NCBI GenBank assembly: GCA_964549335.1
Contig: CAZJUQ010000049.1
Coordinates: 1 to 14,233, forward strand
DNA: 14,233 bases
Direction of reading: 5' to 3'
DNA from: Sulfidibacterium sp964549335
GTDB taxonomy: Bacteria; Bacteroidota; Bacteroidia; Bacteroidales; F082
Position 1 is the first letter of the stretch. Every line of letters begins with the position of its first letter. Shown here piece by piece: positions 8,801 to 14,233 of this stretch. The notes below the pieces were generated by a model. It did no database searches, had not been told where the DNA came from, and was given only the letters and a program-made list of their open reading frames with translations. A program made the position numbers and the translations under genes.

Positions 8801-9511
8801 GACCGGGAAATGGCTTATGCGTTATATCTCGCCGGTTTCGATGTAAAAGATGTCCATATGACCGACCTGATATCGGGAAACGAGACCCTCGACGACATAC
8901 ATTTTATTGTATTTACGGGAGGTTTTTCAAATTCCGACGTTTTGGGTTCGGCAAAAGGCTGGGCAGGGGCTTTTCTTTTTAACGAAAAAGCTAAAAAAAG
9001 CCTCGATAACTTTTATAAACGCAATGATACGTTAAGTCTTGGTGTTTGCAACGGATGTCAGCTAATGGTGGAGTTGGGACTCATTTATCCTGAACATCCC
9101 GAAAAACCGGCCATGTTGTTAAACGACTCGAAAAAATTCGAATCGGGATTTGTAAATTTAAATATCGGCGAAAACAATTCGGTAATGCTGAGAACCCTTG
9201 CGGGAACACGCCTCGGTGCGTGGATTGCACACGGTGAAGGGAAATTCGGTTTTCCGTACTATTCCGACAAATATAAAATTCCCATTGTTTACAGTTACGA
9301 CAAATATCCAGGAAACCCTAACGGCTCTGATTTTAACGCCGCAGCAATATGTTCCAACGACGGACGCCACCTTGCCATGATGCCGCACCTGGAGCGCTCG
9401 TTTCTGCCTTGGCAATGGCCATACTACCCTGCCGAAAGGACTTCCGACCAGGTAACGCCGTGGATAGAAGCTTTCGTAAATGCAAAAAAATGGATTGAAG
9501 CCACATTGTAA
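5822..9511 (+). CDS. purL: Phosphoribosylformylglycinamidine synthase, single-chain (PurL)
   Basis: This 1229-residue enzyme carries out the fourth step of purine synthesis: FGAR, glutamine and ATP give FGAM, glutamate and ADP. It is the large form, with PurS-like, synthetase and glutaminase parts in one chain. The N-terminal PurS-like region spans about 1-140 (with GPRKEMITPWSTNAVEIT at 50-67). The linker signature NSEHCRHKIF starts at 164. KAETHNFPTTVEPFNGAATG begins at 245 and starts the first synthetase half; a second synthetase half follows. The class I glutaminase domain runs from about 980 to the end. It has the nucleophile Cys1076 in GVCNGCQ, and His1189 and Glu1191 in MMPHLERSF complete the triad. 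The length is slightly below the roughly 1295 residues of the E. coli enzyme and normal for Bacteroidota. All catalytic residues are present. It stands apart from other pur genes here. Confidence 0.95.
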   Translation: MVYFYSSDKKSYYLVASNRQLDISEQQKLSWLFGEAKLCTKSSIEGLFAGPRKEMITPWSTNAVEITVNMGIRGIERIERFRTVSSKNAEYDPMLEAIYDGLDENTFTIEIKPEPVRYIDDIAAYNLAEGLAMSNDEVAYLESISKKIKRKLTDSEIYGFAQINSEHCRHKIFNGKFIIDGKEMPESLFALIKKTSKENPNKIVSAYKDNVAFVVGPKIKQFAPRNQDRAEYFEVKDIESLISLKAETHNFPTTVEPFNGAATGSGGEIRDRMAGGKGSLPLAGTAVYMTSYPRLTSVKEYENNVPVRRWLYHNPADILIKASNGASDFGNKFGQPLINGSLFTFEHAENGKIYGYDKVIMLAGGIGFANKRDGQKDMPREGDIIVVLGGDNYRIGMGGGAVSSVATGEYGQNIELNAVQRANPEMQKRVANTIRALVESDNNPIVSIHDHGAGGHLNSLSELVEETGAVIEVGKLPLGDPTLSIKEILGNESQERMGMVVNEESYKHIEKIASRERSPIYKVGTVKKNQRLIIEDEEGNCPVDLQLEVLFGKPPKTVLTDTTEQVKFEEPSYSLSKLNEYLVNVLQIEAVACKDWLTNKVDRSVTGKVAMQQCTGVLQLPLNNLGISALDYDGKKGIATAIGHAPAVALADPAKGSRLSIAEALTNIVWAPIEGGLRGVSLSANWMWPARNSGENARLYKAVKAVSDFAIELGINIPTGKDSLSMTQKYPDGTVVYAPGTVIISAAAEVEDVKKAVRTNIQTIENTHVIYIDFSKSPFALGGSSFAQTLNRVGTQTPDIADAKYFALAFDTVQKLIKENLILAGHDISSGGIITTLFEMNFANCDYGMDIVLDSIPEKDPVKLLFSENPGVVIQVKDKERVTGILKSAGISHYTIGTVVNSCTLGIKKGENNFTFNIADYRDIWYETSYLFDKKQTAGDLAHTRFKNYKKQDLKYSFPKHFDGKASTLGIDLERRGKSGIKAAIIREKGINGDREMAYALYLAGFDVKDVHMTDLISGNETLDDIHFIVFTGGFSNSDVLGSAKGWAGAFLFNEKAKKSLDNFYKRNDTLSLGVCNGCQLMVELGLIYPEHPEKPAMLLNDSKKFESGFVNLNIGENNSVMLRTLAGTRLGAWIAHGEGKFGFPYYSDKYKIPIVYSYDKYPGNPNGSDFNAAAICSNDGRHLAMMPHLERSFLPWQWPYYPAERTSDQVTPWIEAFVNAKKWIEATL

Positions 9512-9554
9512 CCGTAAAAACGGAAACATATATCTTTGATTTTCCGTGTTAAAT

Positions 9555-9592
9555 CCCGCCTGTTTTGCAGGGCTCTCTTACGGCTGTTTTTT
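9555..9592 (+). terminator. Weak hairpin plus T-run downstream of purL
   Basis: After the purL stop a short hairpin (CCTG-TTTTG-CAGG, within 9555-9572) is followed by a run of eight T at 9585-9592. TTACGG at 9578-9583 could also pair with CCGTAA at 9512-9517. The stems are short, so this is only a candidate terminator. Confidence 0.3.
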
Positions 9593-9610
9593 TTACATTA
9601 TTTTTTTTCT

Positions 9611-9618
9611 TATGTTTG
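9611..9618 (+). promoter_or_regulatory. -7 box upstream of the AI-2E-type transporter gene
   Basis: TATGTTTG fits TAnnTTTG exactly and lies 65 bp before the ATG at 9684. Only a T-run is present at the -33 position, and the surrounding sequence is T-rich, so a chance match is possible. Confidence 0.35.
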
Positions 9619-9683
9619 TATGTGATTTTTTGTAACGGCATACGGTACCGCCCAAAATAAATGTAAATTTAAAACATCTTATT

Positions 9684-10763
9684 ATGCAAAACAACGAAGC
9701 CTATTATACAAAAGCCATTTACACGGCGCTTAGAATCGGATTTATTGCAATACTGCTATATTGGTCGTTTCTAATAATCAAACCTTTTATAATGGTTACG
9801 CTATGGGGAATAATAATATCTGTGGCTCTCTTTCCCCTGTTTCAAAAGTTGTCGGTAAAACTCGGCGGAAAGGAAAAATTGGCTGCCACCATAATCACGT
9901 TGGTTTTGTTATCCATTCTTATTGTGCCTTCGGTGTTATTGATAAATTCCACCGCGGAGTCATTGGGAAAAGTTGCCGGCGATATGCAATCGGGCAATCT
10001 ACATATACCGGAGCCCGGCGAAAATGTTGCCCAGTGGCCGGTAATAGGCAAACCCGTATATAAAACATGGAAACTTTTTTCGACAAACATTGATGAAGCA
10101 TTAACGGAATTTACACCTCAAATAAAAGAATTTGCCCCCAAGCTACTGTCATTTGCAGCAAGTTTGGGTTCAACATTGCTTCTATTCATCTTTTCCATAA
10201 TAATTGCGGGAGCACTCTTTACAAAGCATGAAGCCGGAAGCAAAGCGGCAAAATCAATTTTCAACACACTGATAGGCAGCCACGGGAGAAATTTCGTGGA
10301 ATTGTCCGCAAAAATAATCCGCAGCGTGGTACAAGGAATTCTCGGCATTGCCATAATTCAATCGCTGTTAGCCGCAATAGGCATGTTGGTTATAGATATC
10401 CCGGGAGTAGGTTTGCTGGCAATGGGAGTTCTGTTTTTGGCAATAGTTCAATTGCCGCCCATATTAATTCTTGGTCCCGTTGCCATATACAGTTTTACGG
10501 TTCTCGACACAACACCGGCGGTTATTTTTTCGGTTTATGCCGTTCTGGTAAGTATGAGCGACGCATTTCTGAAACCGATGCTTCTCGGACGCGGCGTTGA
10601 CGTACCCATGCTTGCAGTGCTTCTGGGTGCCATCGGAGGCATGATACTCTCGGGAATAATAGGGCTCTTCGTAGGTGCTGTTGTATTGGCTATTACCTAC
10701 AAGGTTTTTCAGGCTCTCCTTGTTGACGATGTGCTTGAAAAAGAGGATACTCCTGCACAATAA
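9684..10763 (+). CDS. AI-2E family transporter (integral membrane protein)
   Basis: This 359-residue inner-membrane protein belongs to the AI-2E/PerM family, whose members have been linked to autoinducer-2 export or Na+/H+ antiport; the substrate cannot be inferred here. Hydrophobic segments lie around residues 13-32, 35-52, 66-87, 158-179, 215-237, 240-271, 277-292 and 308-345. A hydrophilic loop at about 90-155 separates the first three from the rest, as is usual in the family. The conserved C-terminal block is visible: SDAFLKPMLLGRGVDVP at 292-308, then a glycine-rich GAIGGM...GIIGLFVGAVVLA segment. The tail is acidic. Length and topology are normal. It starts with ATG in a separate unit 172 bp after purL and converges with the hydrolase gene on the other strand. 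Confidence 0.85.
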   Translation: MQNNEAYYTKAIYTALRIGFIAILLYWSFLIIKPFIMVTLWGIIISVALFPLFQKLSVKLGGKEKLAATIITLVLLSILIVPSVLLINSTAESLGKVAGDMQSGNLHIPEPGENVAQWPVIGKPVYKTWKLFSTNIDEALTEFTPQIKEFAPKLLSFAASLGSTLLLFIFSIIIAGALFTKHEAGSKAAKSIFNTLIGSHGRNFVELSAKIIRSVVQGILGIAIIQSLLAAIGMLVIDIPGVGLLAMGVLFLAIVQLPPILILGPVAIYSFTVLDTTPAVIFSVYAVLVSMSDAFLKPMLLGRGVDVPMLAVLLGAIGGMILSGIIGLFVGAVVLAITYKVFQALLVDDVLEKEDTPAQ

Positions 10764-10797
10764 CGATGCGATTAATATCCCCGCCCGATTAAGTAAC

Positions 10798-10822
10798 CGC
10801 ACAAAACGTTATCATTTGTGCG
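10798..10822. terminator. Hairpin between convergent genes, overlapping the hydrolase stop
   Basis: CGCACAAA (10798-10805) pairs perfectly with TTTGTGCG (10815-10822) around a 9-base loop containing the hydrolase stop codon (10812-10814). Placement between two convergent 3' ends suggests a shared transcript end. Neither strand has a proper T-run after the stem, so classic rho-independent action is doubtful. Confidence 0.35.
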
Positions 10823-11846
10823 CTTCGATAAATTTATCCAACTCATCGGCAAATTTTCGCGGTTCGTTTACCATTGGCGAGTGTCCCGAAGCATGGAACA
10901 AAACCCATGTCTTATCGGCGCTGCCTATTGAGTCGTAAGCCTGTTGTCCCAAATCGTAAGGTATAACCAAATCGTATTCGCCCCACATTATCAACGAAGG
11001 AATTGTAATATTCTTCAACTGCGGGGTATAATCGAGGTTTTCCCAGATATAACTCAGTGAGCTGTTTACAACTATTGAGCTTATTCCCGCAAGGAGAAGA
11101 CTCTCTTCATACAAATAATTGGGCAGGTTAACATTAACTTTGCCGGTGTCGGGAACCAAGCCGTCTTCGGCAAGAATATCTTCGGAACTGTGTCCCAAAC
11201 CGTTCAACTCGTCCATATTTTCATCGCTGTAACCCTCCGAAGCAATTTCGTTAACCTTTTTTTTCAAATCGGTCCAATAATCGACATTTTTTCCGGCGGC
11301 AATTTGTTGGTCGGCAACTTGATTGTAGCGTACTATTTGGCTATCGAACAACCCTTTAAGATTATGACCTCCGTCAACCTCTATCCAACCTGCAAAAGGG
11401 GTTTGATCTTGAAGCAACACTTCGGTTCCCAAAGCCCCTCCCCAGCTATGTCCGAGTAAAAACAGTGTCAAGTCGTTCCCGTATTTATATTTGAGCACTT
11501 TTACAAGAGCCATAACATCTTCGGCCATAAGCCGGGGTGTTAGTTCGTCGCCGGAATAGTTTCCCGTTGACATTCCCGAGCCGCGCTGGTCCATATAAAC
11601 AATTGCATATTTATCTTCAAGCTCTTTAATCCCCCCCATTCTGTATTCAATACCTTTCCCTCCGGGACCGCCGTGAAGAATTATCAAAAATATTTTATCT
11701 TTTCCGTTGCCATATATGTAAGCAGGCATTTCGGCATTTTTATAACGCACATAAAGTACATCTTTCAACGTTCCCGATAAATCGTCCTTTTCGCATGCAC
11801 TAAACAATAATATCAATCCCGACAATAACAGTAATATCTTTTTCAT
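10812..11846 (-). CDS. Lipoprotein alpha/beta hydrolase, proline iminopeptidase-like (S33)
   Basis: This 344-residue protein starts with a lipoprotein signal: a hydrophobic stretch ending LFSAC, with Cys18 as the lipidation site, then an acidic EKDD. It is therefore expected to be membrane-anchored outside the cytoplasm. The mature part is an alpha/beta hydrolase: HGGPGG at 58-63 (oxyanion-hole motif of proline iminopeptidases), DQRGSG at 86-91, and the nucleophile elbow GHSWGG at 132-137 with Ser134. Asp292 in WGEYDLVIP and His322 in ASGHSPM complete a likely catalytic triad. HGGPG and DQRGSG point to the S33 family, which removes N-terminal residues (often proline) from peptides. The region at about 160-275 is a cap domain with no specific match I recognise. 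It is the last gene of a three-gene exported-protein set, 21 bp after its neighbour. Confidence 0.85.
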   Translation of the reverse strand: MKKILLLLSGLILLFSACEKDDLSGTLKDVLYVRYKNAEMPAYIYGNGKDKIFLIILHGGPGGKGIEYRMGGIKELEDKYAIVYMDQRGSGMSTGNYSGDELTPRLMAEDVMALVKVLKYKYGNDLTLFLLGHSWGGALGTEVLLQDQTPFAGWIEVDGGHNLKGLFDSQIVRYNQVADQQIAAGKNVDYWTDLKKKVNEIASEGYSDENMDELNGLGHSSEDILAEDGLVPDTGKVNVNLPNYLYEESLLLAGISSIVVNSSLSYIWENLDYTPQLKNITIPSLIMWGEYDLVIPYDLGQQAYDSIGSADKTWVLFHASGHSPMVNEPRKFADELDKFIEAHK

Positions 11847-11867
11847 TGTTTTATTTTTTAGTTTTTA

Positions 11868-12515
11868 TTAATTGTTTTTATCAAATTTGTCAATATTAAA
11901 TCTGAAACCAAATTCCGCAAACATTAACGAGTTAACGGCGTTGTTATACGGAATTAATCCCGTAAGGTGAAAATTGAGAAACCATGCCGTTAATGTCTTT
12001 TTCTTCATGGTATGCCCCAGTCCAAAAACAAGAGATGGCGAATAAAAAATACGTGCGGGCATAACCGCCTTTTCCACAGTACCGTCGTCTGAAACATTGT
12101 AGGTTTCGTTAAAAAAGAATGTGTTCATACCCAAGGGAGAGATACCCAAATTGTACTGGAATCCCCTGTTTCCGGTGTGACGATACAATAATGCCGTATT
12201 GAGGAAAACCGAACCGAAATTATGCGGCTGCCAAAAATATCCCAAATTTGCAGTAACAATAAACTGATTAATTTTTGTTTTGGTATATTCTCCTTTTCTT
12301 TTCGAATTTTTGACTTTTTCCTTTTTCTTTTCGGATATCACATATTCGGCACCGGCTTTTAAGCCGGGGTACCATACGGTTTCGCCGTAATACGAGAGAT
12401 TAAAACTAAGATTATCATACCGAAATCCTCCGGTTTGTTTTTCAGACTGGGCTTTTACAATACCCGAAACCGAGAAAAACAACGATATTGCAATAAGAGT
12501 AACTGTTTTTTTCAT
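11868..12515 (-). CDS. Hypothetical exported protein, probable small outer-membrane beta-barrel
   Basis: No family is recognised for this 215-residue protein. It begins with a classical signal peptide (Lys-Lys, hydrophobic core, VKA before Gln) with cleavage expected after residue 22. The mature sequence alternates polar and hydrophobic or aromatic residues (for example LSFNLSYYGETVWY, FIVTANLGYFW, MFAEFGFRFNID), as in transmembrane beta strands, and ends close to an aromatic-rich strand. A very basic Lys-rich loop (residues about 62-82) sits between early strands. The pattern fits a small barrel of about eight strands in the outer membrane, but this is inference from composition. The gene starts 16 bp after the CarboxypepD_reg-like gene and ends 21 bp before the hydrolase gene, so the three are probably co-transcribed. 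Confidence 0.6.
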   Translation of the reverse strand: MKKTVTLIAISLFFSVSGIVKAQSEKQTGGFRYDNLSFNLSYYGETVWYPGLKAGAEYVISEKKKEKVKNSKRKGEYTKTKINQFIVTANLGYFWQPHNFGSVFLNTALLYRHTGNRGFQYNLGISPLGMNTFFFNETYNVSDDGTVEKAVMPARIFYSPSLVFGLGHTMKKKTLTAWFLNFHLTGLIPYNNAVNSLMFAEFGFRFNIDKFDKNN

Positions 12516-12531
12516 AAAGATTAATTTTTGT

Positions 12532-13407
12532 TCAATAATATAAAACTGTCAACCAAAATCCCGGTGAAAACGATTTTACCTTTTCCCACGACCCTTGACT
12601 CACCTCACGTTTGTAACAGGTGCCACCCGCCACAGTGCCCGATATATTTATTCTGTCATAAAAATATTGATCGTTTTTCTTTTCCTTGTCCGGACCTTTC
12701 GAAATATAAACCGCCACAGTCTCCAACGACACGAAAACATCACCTTTAACCACTATATTATATTTCGACAAATCCAGAGAATAATCACCCGTATAATTTC
12801 CCTTTATCAAAAAATAGATGTTCTTTGTCAAAATATTGGTATCTATTTTGTTGTCATACGAATAAATGTTTAGTCTGAATCTTGCCGAATCAGGCCTGTT
12901 ATATACAATATGAAACGTAAACTTTTTTAAAAAAACATCCTTTTCGGGCAATTTTATTTTGGTTCCAATTTCCCTTCCCAAACTCAAAGATTTACTCAAT
13001 CCCAAAACTATTTTCCCCGATCTTGATTTGTTACCCTTTGTATGTTCTTTTAAATGTTTCGATATTATTGTTACCTGATCCAGTTGATACGTTTTAGGAG
13101 CAATGTAAATCTTGTTCGGTTTTTCTTTTGAAAGAACTTTAATGCTTTTTTTCAAATCAAAATAACCTATTTTGGAAAATGTTAATGAATCGTTGACTAA
13201 ACCGCCGGGAATTTCCAATTCAAACAGACCGGAATTACCGGATACAGTTCCTATATTTCTGCCTGATATTCCGACATTAACATATTCAGCGGGTATTAGT
13301 GTCGATGAATCGTAAATAGTGCCTTTTATATAAATCTTTTGCTGTCCCGACAGCAAAAATGCGTTTATTACAATTATTACTGTTAAAATAATCCTTATCA
13401 TTCTCAT
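12532..13407 (-). CDS. Secreted protein with carboxypeptidase-regulatory-like domain, otherwise unknown
   Basis: Counting from the ATG at 13407, the protein has 291 residues. A GTG at 13428 would add seven residues (MVFKGLV) ahead of the signal peptide, and an ATG at 13401 would remove two. The first 20 or so residues are a signal peptide (RMIRIILTVIIVINAFLLSG). Residues about 24-95 form a CarboxypepD_reg-like beta-sandwich: IYIKGTIYD, then IPAEYVNVGISG, GTVSGNSGLFELEIPG and LTFSKIGY. YQLDQVTI at 107-114 matches the strand that often follows this domain in Bacteroidota surface proteins. The rest (about 140-291) is beta-rich, with RFRLNIYSYD and GDVFVSLE, and could be a jelly-roll domain, but I cannot name it. 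There is no TonB plug or receptor barrel, so it is not a full SusC-type transporter. It is probably the first gene of the exported-protein operon. Confidence 0.75.
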   Translation of the reverse strand: MRMIRIILTVIIVINAFLLSGQQKIYIKGTIYDSSTLIPAEYVNVGISGRNIGTVSGNSGLFELEIPGGLVNDSLTFSKIGYFDLKKSIKVLSKEKPNKIYIAPKTYQLDQVTIISKHLKEHTKGNKSRSGKIVLGLSKSLSLGREIGTKIKLPEKDVFLKKFTFHIVYNRPDSARFRLNIYSYDNKIDTNILTKNIYFLIKGNYTGDYSLDLSKYNIVVKGDVFVSLETVAVYISKGPDKEKKNDQYFYDRINISGTVAGGTCYKREVSQGSWEKVKSFSPGFWLTVLYY

Positions 13408-13568
13408 AACCAAACCTTTAAAAACCACAACTTACAAAAGCGGCAATATCTATAACTTTTCAGGTCAATAAACCGATAACAAAAACATTATGTCACTACA
13501 CTTTTAAAAACGGTTATTAAACCCGTGTCTTTGCACCAACCCCCTATTATTTGGACTGATTTAGTAAA

Positions 13569-13576
13569 CAAATATA
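13569..13576 (-). promoter_or_regulatory. Possible -7 box for the exported-protein operon
   Basis: CAAATATA on the plus strand reads TATATTTG on the minus strand, an exact TAnnTTTG match about 160 bp before the ATG at 13407. No -33 TTTG is visible at the right spacing, and the region is very AT-rich, so this is weak. Confidence 0.25.
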
Positions 13577-13774
13577 CAAATATTTTTATTCATATATACT
13601 TCATAGATAGATTCAAGCGGCAAATGCAATTTTTTTTGTATATATAAAATTATAAAACAACACAATAGATTTTGCCCCCCAAACCACCAACCCCAAAAAC
13701 CCCATCACCCTCCCCACGCCCCCTGCTCCGCTGCGGGCAGGCCTCCGGAAACGGCGAGCCCGCGCCGGCGTGAA

Positions 13775-13862
13775 TGTCAAATTGCGTAGAAATAAACAAA
13801 AGGCGCTTGCGTTTGTGCCGGTAACGGCACACTACTTTTGTATTATTTCAAGCAATTTGACA
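13775..13862. repeat. 88-nt stem-loop within the repeat (28-nt arms, GNRA-capped)
   Basis: The arm at 13775-13802 is complementary to 13835-13862 over 25 Watson-Crick pairs in blocks of 11, 7 and 7, broken by a 3x2 internal loop and a one-base bulge. The 32-nt apex holds a second hairpin, TGTGCCG-GTAA-CGGCACA (13814-13831), with a GTAA (GNRA) loop. GCCCGC (13758-13763) and GCGGGC (13865-13870) can add an outer six-base stem. It could act as a structured RNA, a DNA cruciform or a transposase recognition site. No promoter or gene reads clearly into it. Confidence 0.75.
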
Positions 13863-13900
13863 GAGCGGGCCGAAGCATACGTTTCCGGGCGCTTTCTTTG

Positions 13901-13932
13901 TTTCGTTTCTTTGTCGCCACAAAGAAATGAAA
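13901..13932. repeat. 14-bp hairpin at the right end of repeat copy 1
   Basis: TTTCGTTTCTTTGT (13901-13914) pairs with ACAAAGAAATGAAA (13919-13932) around a CGCC loop; 13 pairs are Watson-Crick and one is G-T. A similar but decayed hairpin, TTTCTTT/AAAGAAA at 14015-14021 and 14032-14038, lies further right, as if this module had also been duplicated. Confidence 0.7.
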
Positions 13933-14085
13933 AGAGAAGGGAGAAACGTTAGAAGTTGCGAAGTTGAGCGATGAGCTGTGAGTGATAAGCGTTTCGAGTT
14001 TTGCGTTTTGCGCTTTTCTTTATTTCGTTACAAAGAAATTAAGAAGGGTAAAATTATTCTCAAAAACCAATAAAACCAAAAACAT
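13933..14085. other. Spacer between the two repeat copies, no gene seen
   Basis: This stretch holds no credible ORF. It contains purine-rich sequence (13933-13980), then TTTCGAGTTTTGCG-type sequence and the TTTCTTT/AAAGAAA inverted repeat (14015-14038). It is probably part of a repeat unit of about 411 bp rather than unique DNA, but only one full period is visible. Confidence 0.5.
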
Positions 14086-14233
14086 CCCCCAAGCTTAACC
14101 ACCTACCCAAAAAAAACCATCACCCCCCACGCCTCCTGCTCCGCTGCGGGCAGGCCCCCGGAAACGGCGAGCCCGCGCCGGCGTGAATGGCAAATTGCGT
14201 AGAAATAAACAAAAGGCGCTTGCGTTTGTGCCG
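14086..14233. repeat. Palindromic interspersed repeat, copy 2 (cut by window end)
   Basis: From 14117 to 14233 the sequence matches 13702-13820 apart from three substitutions and a two-base indel. The C-rich lead (14086-14116) aligns loosely with 13675-13701. The window ends exactly at the GTGCCG that begins the apical hairpin in copy 1, so only the left arm of the palindrome is seen. One substitution, T to G in TGTCAAATTGC, falls in the paired arm. Confidence 0.8.

Larger units (their letters stand above)
13675..13932. repeat. Palindromic interspersed repeat, copy 1
   Basis: This stretch without a gene contains a C-rich lead (13675-13730), a GC-rich block with CCTGCTC/GGGCAGG pairing and CGCCGGCG, an 88-nt imperfect palindrome (13775-13862), and a further hairpin (13901-13932). 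The part from 13702 to 13820 recurs at 14117-14233 with only three substitutions and a two-base indel. The C-rich lead is also recognisable ahead of the second copy (from 14086). GC content and structure differ sharply from the AT-rich DNA on its left. Open frames across it on both strands encode low-complexity Arg/Gly/Pro-rich peptides and look spurious. It resembles REP- or MITE-type repeats common between genes in Bacteroidota. Confidence 0.8.

Noticed and set aside
13523..13533. TGTCTTTGCACC as a plus-strand promoter box
   Set aside because: One mismatch to TAnnTTTG and no credible plus-strand gene downstream.
13650..13832. Open frame of 60 codons on the minus strand across repeat copy 1
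   Set aside because: It encodes a low-complexity Arg/Gly-rich peptide, lies wholly in the palindromic repeat, and has no start signal; treated as a by-product of the repeat.
13770..13952. Open frame of 60 codons on the plus strand across repeat copy 1
   Set aside because: It reads through both hairpins and has no recognisable protein features or upstream signals.
13675..14233. Possible CRISPR array
   Set aside because: Only two long repeats (117-119 bp) about 411-415 bp apart, with no short regular repeat-spacer pattern and no cas genes.

Overview
The window looks like chromosomal DNA from an anaerobic member of the Bacteroidota, probably Bacteroidales-like. This is inferred from several signs. 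Start codons mostly lack Shine-Dalgarno sequences. Bacteroidota-type -7 boxes (TAnnTTTG) lie just ahead of uvrD, purL and the transporter gene. A four-subunit 2-oxoacid:ferredoxin oxidoreductase, a secreted carboxypeptidase-regulatory-like protein, a lipoprotein hydrolase and a single-chain PurL of about 1230 residues also fit. No rRNA, tRNA or CRISPR was seen.

Layout from left to right. (1) 3-101 is the tail of an unknown gene with a helical, charged C-terminus. (2) 149-418 appears to be a shrunken insertion sequence: 10-bp inverted ends enclose a terminator hairpin and a 49-codon remnant of an IS4-type (DUF4372) transposase. (3) 509-3218, minus strand, is a tight four-gene operon korD-korA-korB-korC for a ferredoxin-linked 2-oxoacid oxidoreductase, ending at a hairpin at 445-482. 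(4) 3219-3409 is a divergent intergenic region with two AT-rich inverted repeats on the kor side and a uvrD -7 box. (5) Plus strand: uvrD/pcrA helicase, purL, and an AI-2E-type membrane protein, probably each with its own promoter. (6) Minus strand, convergent with these: a three-gene set at 13407 to 10812 encoding only exported proteins (a CarboxypepD_reg-like protein, a probable small outer-membrane beta-barrel, and a lipoprotein S33-like hydrolase) with gaps of 16 and 21 bp. (7) 13408-14233 has no credible gene. It carries two copies of a GC-rich, strongly palindromic interspersed repeat about 411-415 bp apart, the second cut by the window end.

The housekeeping genes (kor, uvrD, purL) are ordinary. 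I found no clear new defence or metabolic system. The parts most worth a second look are the palindromic repeat at the right end (a 28-nt-arm stem with 25 Watson-Crick pairs capped by a GNRA-loop hairpin), the internally deleted insertion sequence at the left, and the small exported-protein operon.
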